Positions 1 through 6,231 of a stretch of 9,227 nt of DNA are shown here, piece by piece. The notes below the pieces were generated by a model. The model was not told the origin of the DNA. It did not search any database and saw only the letters and a program-made list of their open reading frames with translations. Position numbers and translations under genes: made by a program. The stretch lies in NCBI GenBank assembly GCA_003486945.1, contig DNFL01000173.1, positions 1 through 9,227 of the forward strand, in the 5' to 3' direction. Numbering within the stretch: the first letter of the stretch is position 1; each line of letters opens with the position of its first letter. This DNA is from Hyphomonas sp. GTDB taxonomy: Bacteria; Pseudomonadota; Alphaproteobacteria; Caulobacterales; Hyphomonadaceae.

Positions 1-917
1 TCCGGAAGGTGAGCGCCCGGATCGCCGCTGGTCTTGAATACATAGTAGTCAAAAGCAGACTTCCATGCCGATCGTTGGGCGGACGACAACTGACCGATCG
101 TGCCCAAGGCATGCACCAACGCCTCCCAAGGCTCGCTAAACGCAGTCAACGCGCGACTCCACCAATAGTTCACAAGCACATTGATGGAATCGAGCGATTC
201 TACATGGTGATACCATTGATACGGAATGTAGAGCGCATCGCCGGGCTCAAGGTCTGCGACCTGAGCAACGCGAAGGGCGGTTCTGAAGCGAGGGTAGCGC
301 TCCAGGTCCGGATCGATCAAGTCGACCATGCTTATCGGCGTACCGGCAGGCGTCACATGCAACGGTCCGAGATACAAATTGCCGATCTGGTCGGGCGGAA
401 ACAGCGTGAAGCGCCGCCGGCCGGCAACCACACAGGCAATATTTTCGACCGGATCATTGTGAATGGCGACTTTTACGCGGTTGCCGATCCAAACACGGGG
501 CGCGACATCAGCCGGCACGAGGCTCATCTGGTGAGCTACAACAAATCCCGGAAAGTATGTCTCGAGATCAAGGCTTTGAATCGCTATCGCGCGGGGGTGC
601 GGCGTCGCCGCAGCGGCGCCCAGAATATCCAAAAAGTCGCGGTAGCGCGCGCGGTGCCGCTCAAATGTGAAAGCCAGCATGTCTGGAGTATAGTGGAACC
701 TGCCCTGCCATCCCGGCGCCGCCGAAACAAATTCCAGATCAGATTGAATATCATGACGCGCCAGATATTCGACCGCGCCAAGTTCGCTGTCCAAATTCGC
801 CCGAACGATGGGCCAATCGGCAACCAGCCCCCGCAATATAGCCGGCTGTCCGAGTGTGCGCACATCCTGCGCGAAGCGCTCAGGCGTAACATCCCAGTAT
901 TCAGAAGCCGGAGTCAT
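1..917 (-). CDS. Cupin_8 / JmjC-like (FIH-type) protein, 3' end outside window
   Basis: This frame is open from an ATG at 917 to the window edge, giving 305 codons with no stop, so the C-terminus is missing. The protein looks like the cupin_8/JmjC fold related to the asparaginyl hydroxylase FIH, a cytoplasmic Fe(II)/2-oxoglutarate oxygenase family. The HxD motif is H153-N-D155, and the distal metal histidine lies in the segment IPYQWYHHVES (H237 or H238). Between them is FTLFPPDQIGNLYLGP (170-185), a hallmark of the cupin-like proteins found beside TonB receptors. Aligning by eye to FIH, N159 and N250 match the conserved Asn positions, but R168 sits where FIH has the 2-oxoglutarate-binding lysine. 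No signal peptide is seen. The ATG was chosen because AAGG (930-927) lies 9 nt upstream. An in-frame GTG at 965 is possible but adds a basic tail with no homology I recognise. The gap from GH30 is 96 nt without a terminator, so co-transcription is likely. The substrate is unknown. Confidence 0.88.
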   Translation of the reverse strand, partial: MTPASEYWDVTPERFAQDVRTLGQPAILRGLVADWPIVRANLDSELGAVEYLARHDIQSDLEFVSAAPGWQGRFHYTPDMLAFTFERHRARYRDFLDILGAAAATPHPRAIAIQSLDLETYFPGFVVAHQMSLVPADVAPRVWIGNRVKVAIHNDPVENIACVVAGRRRFTLFPPDQIGNLYLGPLHVTPAGTPISMVDLIDPDLERYPRFRTALRVAQVADLEPGDALYIPYQWYHHVESLDSINVLVNYWWSRALTAFSEPWEALVHALGTIGQLSSAQRSAWKSAFDYYVFKTSGDPGAHLP

Positions 918-1013
918 GAGTTTCCGCCTTGCTCGGTGACCTGCCCCCGTTTTTGCGGCGTTCACCTTCAGTTGATTGACATGCCATACACACCGTCGCT
1001 GGCGGGCAGGCCG

Positions 1014-2483
1014 TTAGGGCAAGACCATCGTCATCCCCGCGCCGCCATCAAGCGCAATAGCGAACCAGCTTGCGTCTGCCCCGACACTGATCGTTTCAGG
1101 AAGCTCAGATGTGTTCAACGCGATCACGACGATCGATCCGTCGGAATTCTGAAACCCGACAGACCTGATGCTTCCCATCGAACTCACCGAACCGATACGA
1201 GTCGCGCCTGCGCGAACGAACCTGCTGAAGTGCCCGAGTGCATAATACTCCTGGTTACGTTCGATTTCGCCGGTCCGGGAATCTATCGTGACGATTCCCC
1301 GGCAATCGCTGCAACCTCCAAGGTGCGGTCCATGATTCTCATCCAGCGCAATATTCCACATCAGAACGCCGCGCGCCCAGTTCGAAGGCGCTCCAATCAC
1401 GAGCTTGTCCATGGTCCATGTCCAGGCGTCTGGCCACTCCGCCGACCATTCACCGCCGGAACACTCCGTAAAGAGCACTTCCTTTTCCGGGAATGCGTCC
1501 CGGACAGCGGACTGCGCCGCCACATCACCACCGTAGCAATGCCAGGCAACGCCAGCGACATATCTCTCCGCGTTCTCGTTTTCTAGGACTTCCAGTGGCT
1601 GACCGGGTTGATCCCAATTATGATCCCAGTCCAAGATCTTCGTCTGTAGTCTAGCCTCTTCGAGCGCAGGCCCGACAAAGTCTGATATCAACAAGGCGCG
1701 CTGTGCTGCAGACAGTCTCATACCAGGATAATCGACGGGCTCGAAGTCCGGCTCATTCTGCAGACTGACGTACTCTATGGGCACGCCCGCAGCCTCGAAT
1801 GACTGAATGGTCCGCACCAAATAGTCCGCAAATGGGCTGTAAGCGTCTTCGCGCAGAGTACCTTTGATCAGGGATTGGCTTGTTTTCATCCACGCCGGCG
1901 GACTCCAAGGTGTGGCCATGACCACAAGCGCAGGATTGTAACTGCGCGCCTGCAGAACAACGGGCACGACCGCCCGCATCATGGGTTCGAACGTATAGTG
2001 CGACAGGTCAGGATCGGGCCGGTTTCCGGGGGTATCATCGAGGCTGTAGTGCACGGAAGAAAAATCAGACGCGCCGATCACGACGCGGGTGAAGGAAAAT
2101 CCAAGCCCCGTTTCCGGCGAGAATAGTTCCTCCAGAAGTTCAGCCCGCGCAACGTCGCTGAGGCGGTTCTGAATGAGATCGGCAGATGCATCAGTGAAAG
2201 CGGCGCCCATGCCGATCATCGTCTGATAGCGATCGGCGGGATCGATTGTTATCCGCACACCGGCCGGATCTGGCGAAGCCATCCATGTTGCGGCCAGCGG
2301 CTCCATCCGTTTACCACCGTCGGCCGTCGTCACCCAAGCATGCGCAATAGTTTCGCCGCCGTCACCTGGAATGGTGCCCTGGCATGCCGTAAGCAGAAGC
2401 GCGAAGCTGGCCATGAGAAACATCCTGCGGCGGCTTCCTCCCCTCGCAGAGCGGTCACTTGCGGCGTGCAATGTCCCGCTCAT
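1014..2483 (-). CDS. GH30 family glycosidase (glucosylceramidase / beta-1,6-glucanase-like), lipoprotein
   Basis: The 489-residue protein is a retaining clan GH-A enzyme of family GH30, which cleaves beta-glucosidic bonds. Diagnostic segments are GMGAAFTDA (91-99), TPWSPPAWMKT (191-201), SLQNEP with the acid/base E244, and FTECSGG with the nucleophile E340. WNIALDENHGPHLGG follows, with the cysteines C391 and C394, and a C-terminal beta-domain typical of the family closes the protein. The N-terminus is a lipoprotein signal: a basic segment with RRR (18-20), a hydrophobic stretch and the lipobox LLTAC, giving lipidated C34. The residue after it is Gln, not Asp, so outer-membrane sorting is expected. 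RRMFL resembles a twin-arginine motif. The ATG at 2483 overlaps the halogenase TGA as ATGA and has no clear Shine-Dalgarno, which points to translational coupling. A TTG at 2498 is in frame but less likely, and a start at M21 would lose the charged n-region. The exact linkage (beta-1,6, beta-1,3 or glucosylceramide) cannot be read from the sequence. Confidence 0.93.
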   Translation of the reverse strand: MSGTLHAASDRSARGGSRRRMFLMASFALLLTACQGTIPGDGGETIAHAWVTTADGGKRMEPLAATWMASPDPAGVRITIDPADRYQTMIGMGAAFTDASADLIQNRLSDVARAELLEELFSPETGLGFSFTRVVIGASDFSSVHYSLDDTPGNRPDPDLSHYTFEPMMRAVVPVVLQARSYNPALVVMATPWSPPAWMKTSQSLIKGTLREDAYSPFADYLVRTIQSFEAAGVPIEYVSLQNEPDFEPVDYPGMRLSAAQRALLISDFVGPALEEARLQTKILDWDHNWDQPGQPLEVLENENAERYVAGVAWHCYGGDVAAQSAVRDAFPEKEVLFTECSGGEWSAEWPDAWTWTMDKLVIGAPSNWARGVLMWNIALDENHGPHLGGCSDCRGIVTIDSRTGEIERNQEYYALGHFSRFVRAGATRIGSVSSMGSIRSVGFQNSDGSIVVIALNTSELPETISVGADASWFAIALDGGAGMTMVLP

Positions 2484-3982
2484 GCTGGCGCCAGACAATT
2501 GCGCTCAACGAATTCCGCATGAGTCGGCATGACGGCAACGCACTTTCTGACGACGGCCTCAATATTATTGAGATAGGCCTCGATCTCCGCTTCGCTGCGG
2601 ATGTCCACCATGGGATCGTAGGCCTTGGGCATGATCCCCTGCCCGATGCAGACCTGGATCCAACTCTCTTCCGAGAACAACTCCTCATCCTCGCGAAATA
2701 TACGGCCACTACCGGCGAAGAGGTCCATTTTCCGCTGGAGCGTGGCCGGCACGCTCATGCCCCTGCAGTAACGCCAGAATTCCGAATCGCCGCGTTCCGT
2801 TGCCTTGTAGTGCAGGATGATGAAGTCGCGGATCCGCTCGTACTCATAGTCGGTTTGCCGATTGAACTCAGCAATCGTCGCTGGGTCAAAACTTTGATCA
2901 GGCAGAAACCTCAGCAAGCGGATGATCGCGGACTGGATGAGATGCAAACTCGTCGACTCCAGAGGTTCAAGAAAGCCGCTGGACAGTCCGATTGCGACGC
3001 AATTCTTGTTCCAGATCTTCTTCCGCTTTCCAGTTTCAAACCGGATATGTAGCGGGTCATTCGTTGGTGAGCCGTCGAGATTGGCGAGCAGTATCCGTTC
3101 TGCTTCGTCGGCGTCCATGTACTGGCTGGAATATACGTGGCCGTTTCCGGTGCGATGCTGCAGCGGAATGCGCCATTGCCATCCCGCCGCAAGTGCGGTC
3201 GACTTGGTGTATGGTGTGAAATTTTCCGATCTCTGGCATCCGACAGCAACGGCGCGGTCGCACGGCAGCCAGTGCGACCAGTTTTCGTAGCCTGTCTGCA
3301 ACGCGCCCTCGATGACGATCGCACGCATGCCCGAGCAGTCGATAAACAGATCCGCTGCCAGCGTTTCGCCATTCTGGAGCACAACAGACTCGACGAACCC
3401 ATCCTCAGGCCGGAGCTTGACCTCACCTATCTTTCCCTCGACCCGTTTGATGCCGCGCGCTTCAGAAAAGCCGCGCAGGTACCTGGCATACAGACCCGCA
3501 TCGAAGTGAAACGCGTGCGCAATGTGTGCGAGCGGCGATTCTTTAAGTTCAGGCGCACTTCGCATGAACTTGTTGCTGAGCGCAGCGGCCGTGTTGATTG
3601 AGTAATTGGCAAAGTCGGATGCCTTGCCCAGACCTTGCATTTTCAACCAGTATTGATGGCATCGCAACCAGCCAAGGTCTTGTCCGATTACCCCAAAGCC
3701 ATGGATATAGCTCGAACCGAGGCGAAGCCAGTCGTTGAACTGAATGCCAAGCTTGAACGTGCCATTCGTCCGGCGCAGGAAATCGTCTTCGCTCAACTCC
3801 AGCAGAGCGTTGTACTTCTTGATAGCGGGGATCGTCGCCTCGCCGACCCCGATGGTTCCGATTTCCTCAGACTCGACCAGGGTGACGTCATAGATCCCAT
3901 TCAGGAGTTTGGCGAAGAGGGCAGCCGTCATCCAACCGGCCGAGCCGCCACCCACGATCAAAACTTTCCTGAGATGCTCCAT
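2480..3982 (-). CDS. Flavin-dependent tryptophan-halogenase family protein
   Basis: The 500-residue protein belongs to the FADH2-dependent halogenase family (PrnA/RebH fold). These enzymes form HOCl or HOBr at the flavin and pass it through a tunnel to a catalytic lysine. The FAD-binding motif GGGSAG is at 11-16. GVGEATIP (45-52) and DCSG (215-218) are family signatures. K77 in TFKLGIQF aligns with the catalytic Lys79 of PrnA. The GWQWRIP motif (267-273), which suppresses monooxygenase activity in the family, is intact, and E342-S343 in FLEPLEST match Glu346-Ser347 of PrnA. It is therefore predicted active. There is no signal peptide, so it is cytoplasmic. The ATG at 3982 has a strong GGGAGGAG Shine-Dalgarno; a TTG at 4027 overlapping the GH3 stop is a weaker alternative. 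The stop overlaps the GH30 start. The context (TonB receptor, cupin) resembles the group containing BrvH and Xanthomonas indole halogenases, so the true substrate may not be free tryptophan. No flavin reductase is nearby. Confidence 0.94.
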   Translation of the reverse strand: MEHLRKVLIVGGGSAGWMTAALFAKLLNGIYDVTLVESEEIGTIGVGEATIPAIKKYNALLELSEDDFLRRTNGTFKLGIQFNDWLRLGSSYIHGFGVIGQDLGWLRCHQYWLKMQGLGKASDFANYSINTAAALSNKFMRSAPELKESPLAHIAHAFHFDAGLYARYLRGFSEARGIKRVEGKIGEVKLRPEDGFVESVVLQNGETLAADLFIDCSGMRAIVIEGALQTGYENWSHWLPCDRAVAVGCQRSENFTPYTKSTALAAGWQWRIPLQHRTGNGHVYSSQYMDADEAERILLANLDGSPTNDPLHIRFETGKRKKIWNKNCVAIGLSSGFLEPLESTSLHLIQSAIIRLLRFLPDQSFDPATIAEFNRQTDYEYERIRDFIILHYKATERGDSEFWRYCRGMSVPATLQRKMDLFAGSGRIFREDEELFSEESWIQVCIGQGIMPKAYDPMVDIRSEAEIEAYLNNIEAVVRKCVAVMPTHAEFVERNCLAPA

Positions 3983-3985
3983 CGT

Positions 3986-3993
3986 CTCCTCCC
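3986..3993 (-). promoter_or_regulatory. Shine-Dalgarno of the halogenase gene
   Basis: GGGAGGAG on the minus strand stands 3 nt from the ATG at 3982. It is the strongest ribosome site in the lower cluster and decides the start in favour of this ATG over the TTG at 4027, which lies inside the GH3 stop region. The protein from this ATG begins a few residues before the Rossmann strand, as is usual for the family. Confidence 0.8.
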
Positions 3994-4023
3994 GGCCCGG
4001 ACTGCGTGGCCAGCTCAAATGCC

Positions 4024-5988
4024 TCAAGGACTATCGCACGACTCAACTGGCGTCGGCGCCTCTAACTTACCAAGCTCCCGCGCAGCCACATAGGTCAGCC
4101 CATAGCCTCTGGGAAAAAGGCTATTTTCGGCGCGGCTATCACATGGGTCTGAAGGCCATGCGAATGGGAGACGCCCCGAAAAGTCTAACTGGGAAGAGCC
4201 GGGCTTCGGCTCGACCAGGAGATCCACCAGTCCGCCGGCTTCACTTCCTGGCAAATAGGCCGCGACGAATGCATCGGACGCATTCAGCAAGTCCGTCGCG
4301 TAGAGGTTGCGACCGGAATACACGACCGTAACGACAGGAATGCCGAGACTTGCGGCCTCGGTCACCATGTCCATCTGGTCCGGATACAGAGCGCTGAACG
4401 CAAGCGACGCAGGGTGCTCAACGTCACCTTCAAATTCGGCATAGGCCGCTTCGCCGACGACTGCTACTATAACATCAAATTCCGAAGCATTCGGAACCGT
4501 TTCCGATTCCGCATAGGTTACACGAACGGTTCCGAGCTCTTCGCGAAGTGCATCAAGCAGCGTCTCGCCTGTGCGGAAGTCCGAATTGGAAATCTCGTCT
4601 CCCTGCCAGGTCACGGTCCAGCCACCCATCTGACGGCTCATTTCGTTTGCCGCCTCACCAACGACAAGAATCCTGCTCGACCGGTCGATTGGCAATGTCT
4701 GCTTGTCATTCTTGATCAAAACGGCTGACTTTCGAACGGCTTCCCGCGCCAGATCTGTCGCAAGAACGGCGTTCGGGTCGGCGAAATATACACTCTCAGA
4801 GGGCGGACGGTCAAAGAGTCCGAAGCGAATCTTGACCCGCAGTATGCGGGCAACCGCATCGTCAATCCGCGCTTCTGCGACGAGGCCCGATTGCACGTCA
4901 TTGATCGTATTGGATATGAAGGCTTTCCAGTCCTCTGGAACCATGAACAGGTCGATGCCGGCATTGATCGCTTGCGGACAGTGATCCCGCGTACACCCGG
5001 GAACCTGCTCGATCGCATTCCAGTCCGAGACAAGAATTCCATCAAATTGCAAATGCTCTTTCAGAACACCGGTCAGCAGTTTGTCATTGCCGTGCATCTT
5101 GCCATAGGCCGTGCCGGAAACAGTGTCAGTCCAGCTGCTATAGGACGCCATGACCGAACCGGCGCCAGCATCCAAGGCGGCATAGTACCCCTTGCCGTGA
5201 ATGTCCGCCAATACCTCGGGCGAAACCTCTGTCACGCCCTGATCCTTGCCATCGCGCGTACCGCCGTCACCCAGAAAATGCTTCGCGGTTGCCAGCACAT
5301 CGCCGTCACCGACAAGGTTGCCTTGCAGACCGCTGACCAGCGCCGCACCATTGATGGCCACGACATCAGGATCGCTCGAATAACTCTCGTAGGTGCGGCC
5401 CCATCTCTGATCTTCCACAACGGCAAGCGTCGGTGCGAAAACCCAAGTGATCCCTGTCGCCCGTACCGCTTTCGCGGTCGCCCGCCCGATCCGGTAGGTG
5501 AGATCTGGGTCGTTCGCTGCACCCAATCCGATATTGTGCGGAAATATCGTCGCGTAGCCCACATTGTTGTGCCCGTGCACCGCATCGGTCCCCCAGATAA
5601 CCGGGACCGGATACTGCGCATCGGTTTGCATCGATGCCTCATAGAACTGCATCGACAGGTTCGCCCAATCCTGGACGCTGGCTCGTTTATCCATGTTCGG
5701 CCAGCTGCCACCGCCGTTCAGGATCGAGCCGATGTAGTATTCGCGGGCTTCGTCCGGCGTGATGTATCGGATTTCGGCCTGGGTGATCTGACCGACTTTT
5801 TGCTCAAGCGTCATCGTGGAAAGAATTTGTGCAACCCGCGCCTCGATAACCGGGTCCTTCGGAGCAATTTGCGTCCGCTCCGGCCAAACCGAACTGACGT
5901 CAGCCGTCCGGTGATTCGAAGCAGGCATCGACGCGCAGCCGAAAAGCAGCACGCACGAAAGGCTCACAAGACTACGATGCATTTTCAT
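4024..5988 (-). CDS. GH3 beta-glucosidase / exo-beta-glucan glucohydrolase, lipoprotein
   Basis: The 654-residue protein is a two-domain family GH3 enzyme like barley exo-glucanase ExoI, which removes glucose from the non-reducing end of beta-glucans. The N-terminal barrel (about 45-390) carries GTDAVHGHNN (D135), RWGR (195-198), AKHFLGDGG (K236, H237) and the nucleophile D322 in VSDWNAI. The alpha/beta domain (about 415-635) has GEAAYAEFEGD, in which E518 aligns with the acid/base Glu of ExoI. There is no fibronectin-like C-terminal domain, so this is the compact form. Residues 1-18 form a lipoprotein signal with LLFGC and lipidated C18, followed by Ala, so outer-membrane anchoring is expected. 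The ATG at 5988 is taken as the start; an ATG at 5982 is equally possible, and neither has a clear Shine-Dalgarno. It is the first gene of the lower cluster, 41 nt ahead of the halogenase, and lies behind a terminator. It would finish the oligosaccharides released by GH30. Precise linkage preference is not decided by the sequence. Confidence 0.95.
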   Translation of the reverse strand: MKMHRSLVSLSCVLLFGCASMPASNHRTADVSSVWPERTQIAPKDPVIEARVAQILSTMTLEQKVGQITQAEIRYITPDEAREYYIGSILNGGGSWPNMDKRASVQDWANLSMQFYEASMQTDAQYPVPVIWGTDAVHGHNNVGYATIFPHNIGLGAANDPDLTYRIGRATAKAVRATGITWVFAPTLAVVEDQRWGRTYESYSSDPDVVAINGAALVSGLQGNLVGDGDVLATAKHFLGDGGTRDGKDQGVTEVSPEVLADIHGKGYYAALDAGAGSVMASYSSWTDTVSGTAYGKMHGNDKLLTGVLKEHLQFDGILVSDWNAIEQVPGCTRDHCPQAINAGIDLFMVPEDWKAFISNTINDVQSGLVAEARIDDAVARILRVKIRFGLFDRPPSESVYFADPNAVLATDLAREAVRKSAVLIKNDKQTLPIDRSSRILVVGEAANEMSRQMGGWTVTWQGDEISNSDFRTGETLLDALREELGTVRVTYAESETVPNASEFDVIVAVVGEAAYAEFEGDVEHPASLAFSALYPDQMDMVTEAASLGIPVVTVVYSGRNLYATDLLNASDAFVAAYLPGSEAGGLVDLLVEPKPGSSQLDFSGRLPFAWPSDPCDSRAENSLFPRGYGLTYVAARELGKLEAPTPVESCDSP

Positions 5989-6030
5989 TCAAGGTTGTTC
6001 CAACTTGTCGGTTTAGGTTTGTTGCGGCAG

Positions 6031-6049
6031 CGGCATGTTTAACATTCCG
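6031..6049. promoter_or_regulatory. Imperfect inverted repeat upstream of GH3, candidate operator
   Basis: On the minus strand the site reads CGGAATGTT-A-AACATGCCG. The two 9-bp arms match except at one position, around a single central base. It lies 43 nt before the GH3 start and downstream of the receptor terminator, where an operator or activator site would be expected. It differs from the palindrome upstream of the receptor, so a different regulator would be needed. Chance occurrence cannot be excluded from one copy. Confidence 0.4.
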
Positions 6050-6141
6050 GATGGACCGGGGACCGCCTCCCCCTGCCCGGACGGCCTGCACCAGCTCGGT
6101 GCTGTGTCCATGCAGGGCGCTGCCAATACCGCAGTACCGAG

Positions 6142-6181
6142 AAAAAAGGGCGGACATGCAGGGGAACTCGCATGCCCGCCC
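6142..6181 (-). terminator. Intrinsic (Rho-independent) terminator after the TonB receptor gene
   Basis: On the minus strand, GGGCGGGCATGC (6181-6170) pairs with GCATGTCCGCCC (6159-6148). This gives a 12-bp stem with one G-U pair and a 10-nt loop, followed directly by six T (6147-6142). The hairpin starts 50 nt past the receptor stop. It should end or reduce transcription before the GH3 gene, so the glycosidase/halogenase cluster probably has its own promoter or is expressed by read-through. Confidence 0.88.
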
Positions 6182-6231
6182 CGGAGACTGCCAATCCTCT
6201 GGGAGAATAGATGGGCAATCCTGTTTGTCTC

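Noticed and set aside
292..303. A GGTAGCGCTCC-like site resembling a LacI operator core
   Set aside because: It is only partly palindromic and lies within the cupin coding region, so it is best explained by chance.
584..892. A 102-codon minus-strand open frame near the window start
   Set aside because: It is in another frame of the cupin gene; the true frame starting at 917 carries the HxD...H motif and the cupin_8 signature and stays open to the window edge.
918..1013. A possible terminator between GH30 and the cupin gene
   Set aside because: No stem followed by a T-run is present on the minus strand, so the two genes are taken as one unit.
9..1586. A 525-codon open frame on the plus strand
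   Set aside because: It runs antisense across both the cupin and GH30 genes, starts and ends at no gene boundary, has no recognisable domain, and its composition (rich in Arg, Pro, His) is that of a codon-bias shadow in GC-rich DNA.
4891..6042. A 383-codon open frame on the plus strand
   Set aside because: It lies antisense to GH3 with its catalytic motifs in the opposite strand, has no domain features, and is a shadow of the GH3 reading frame.
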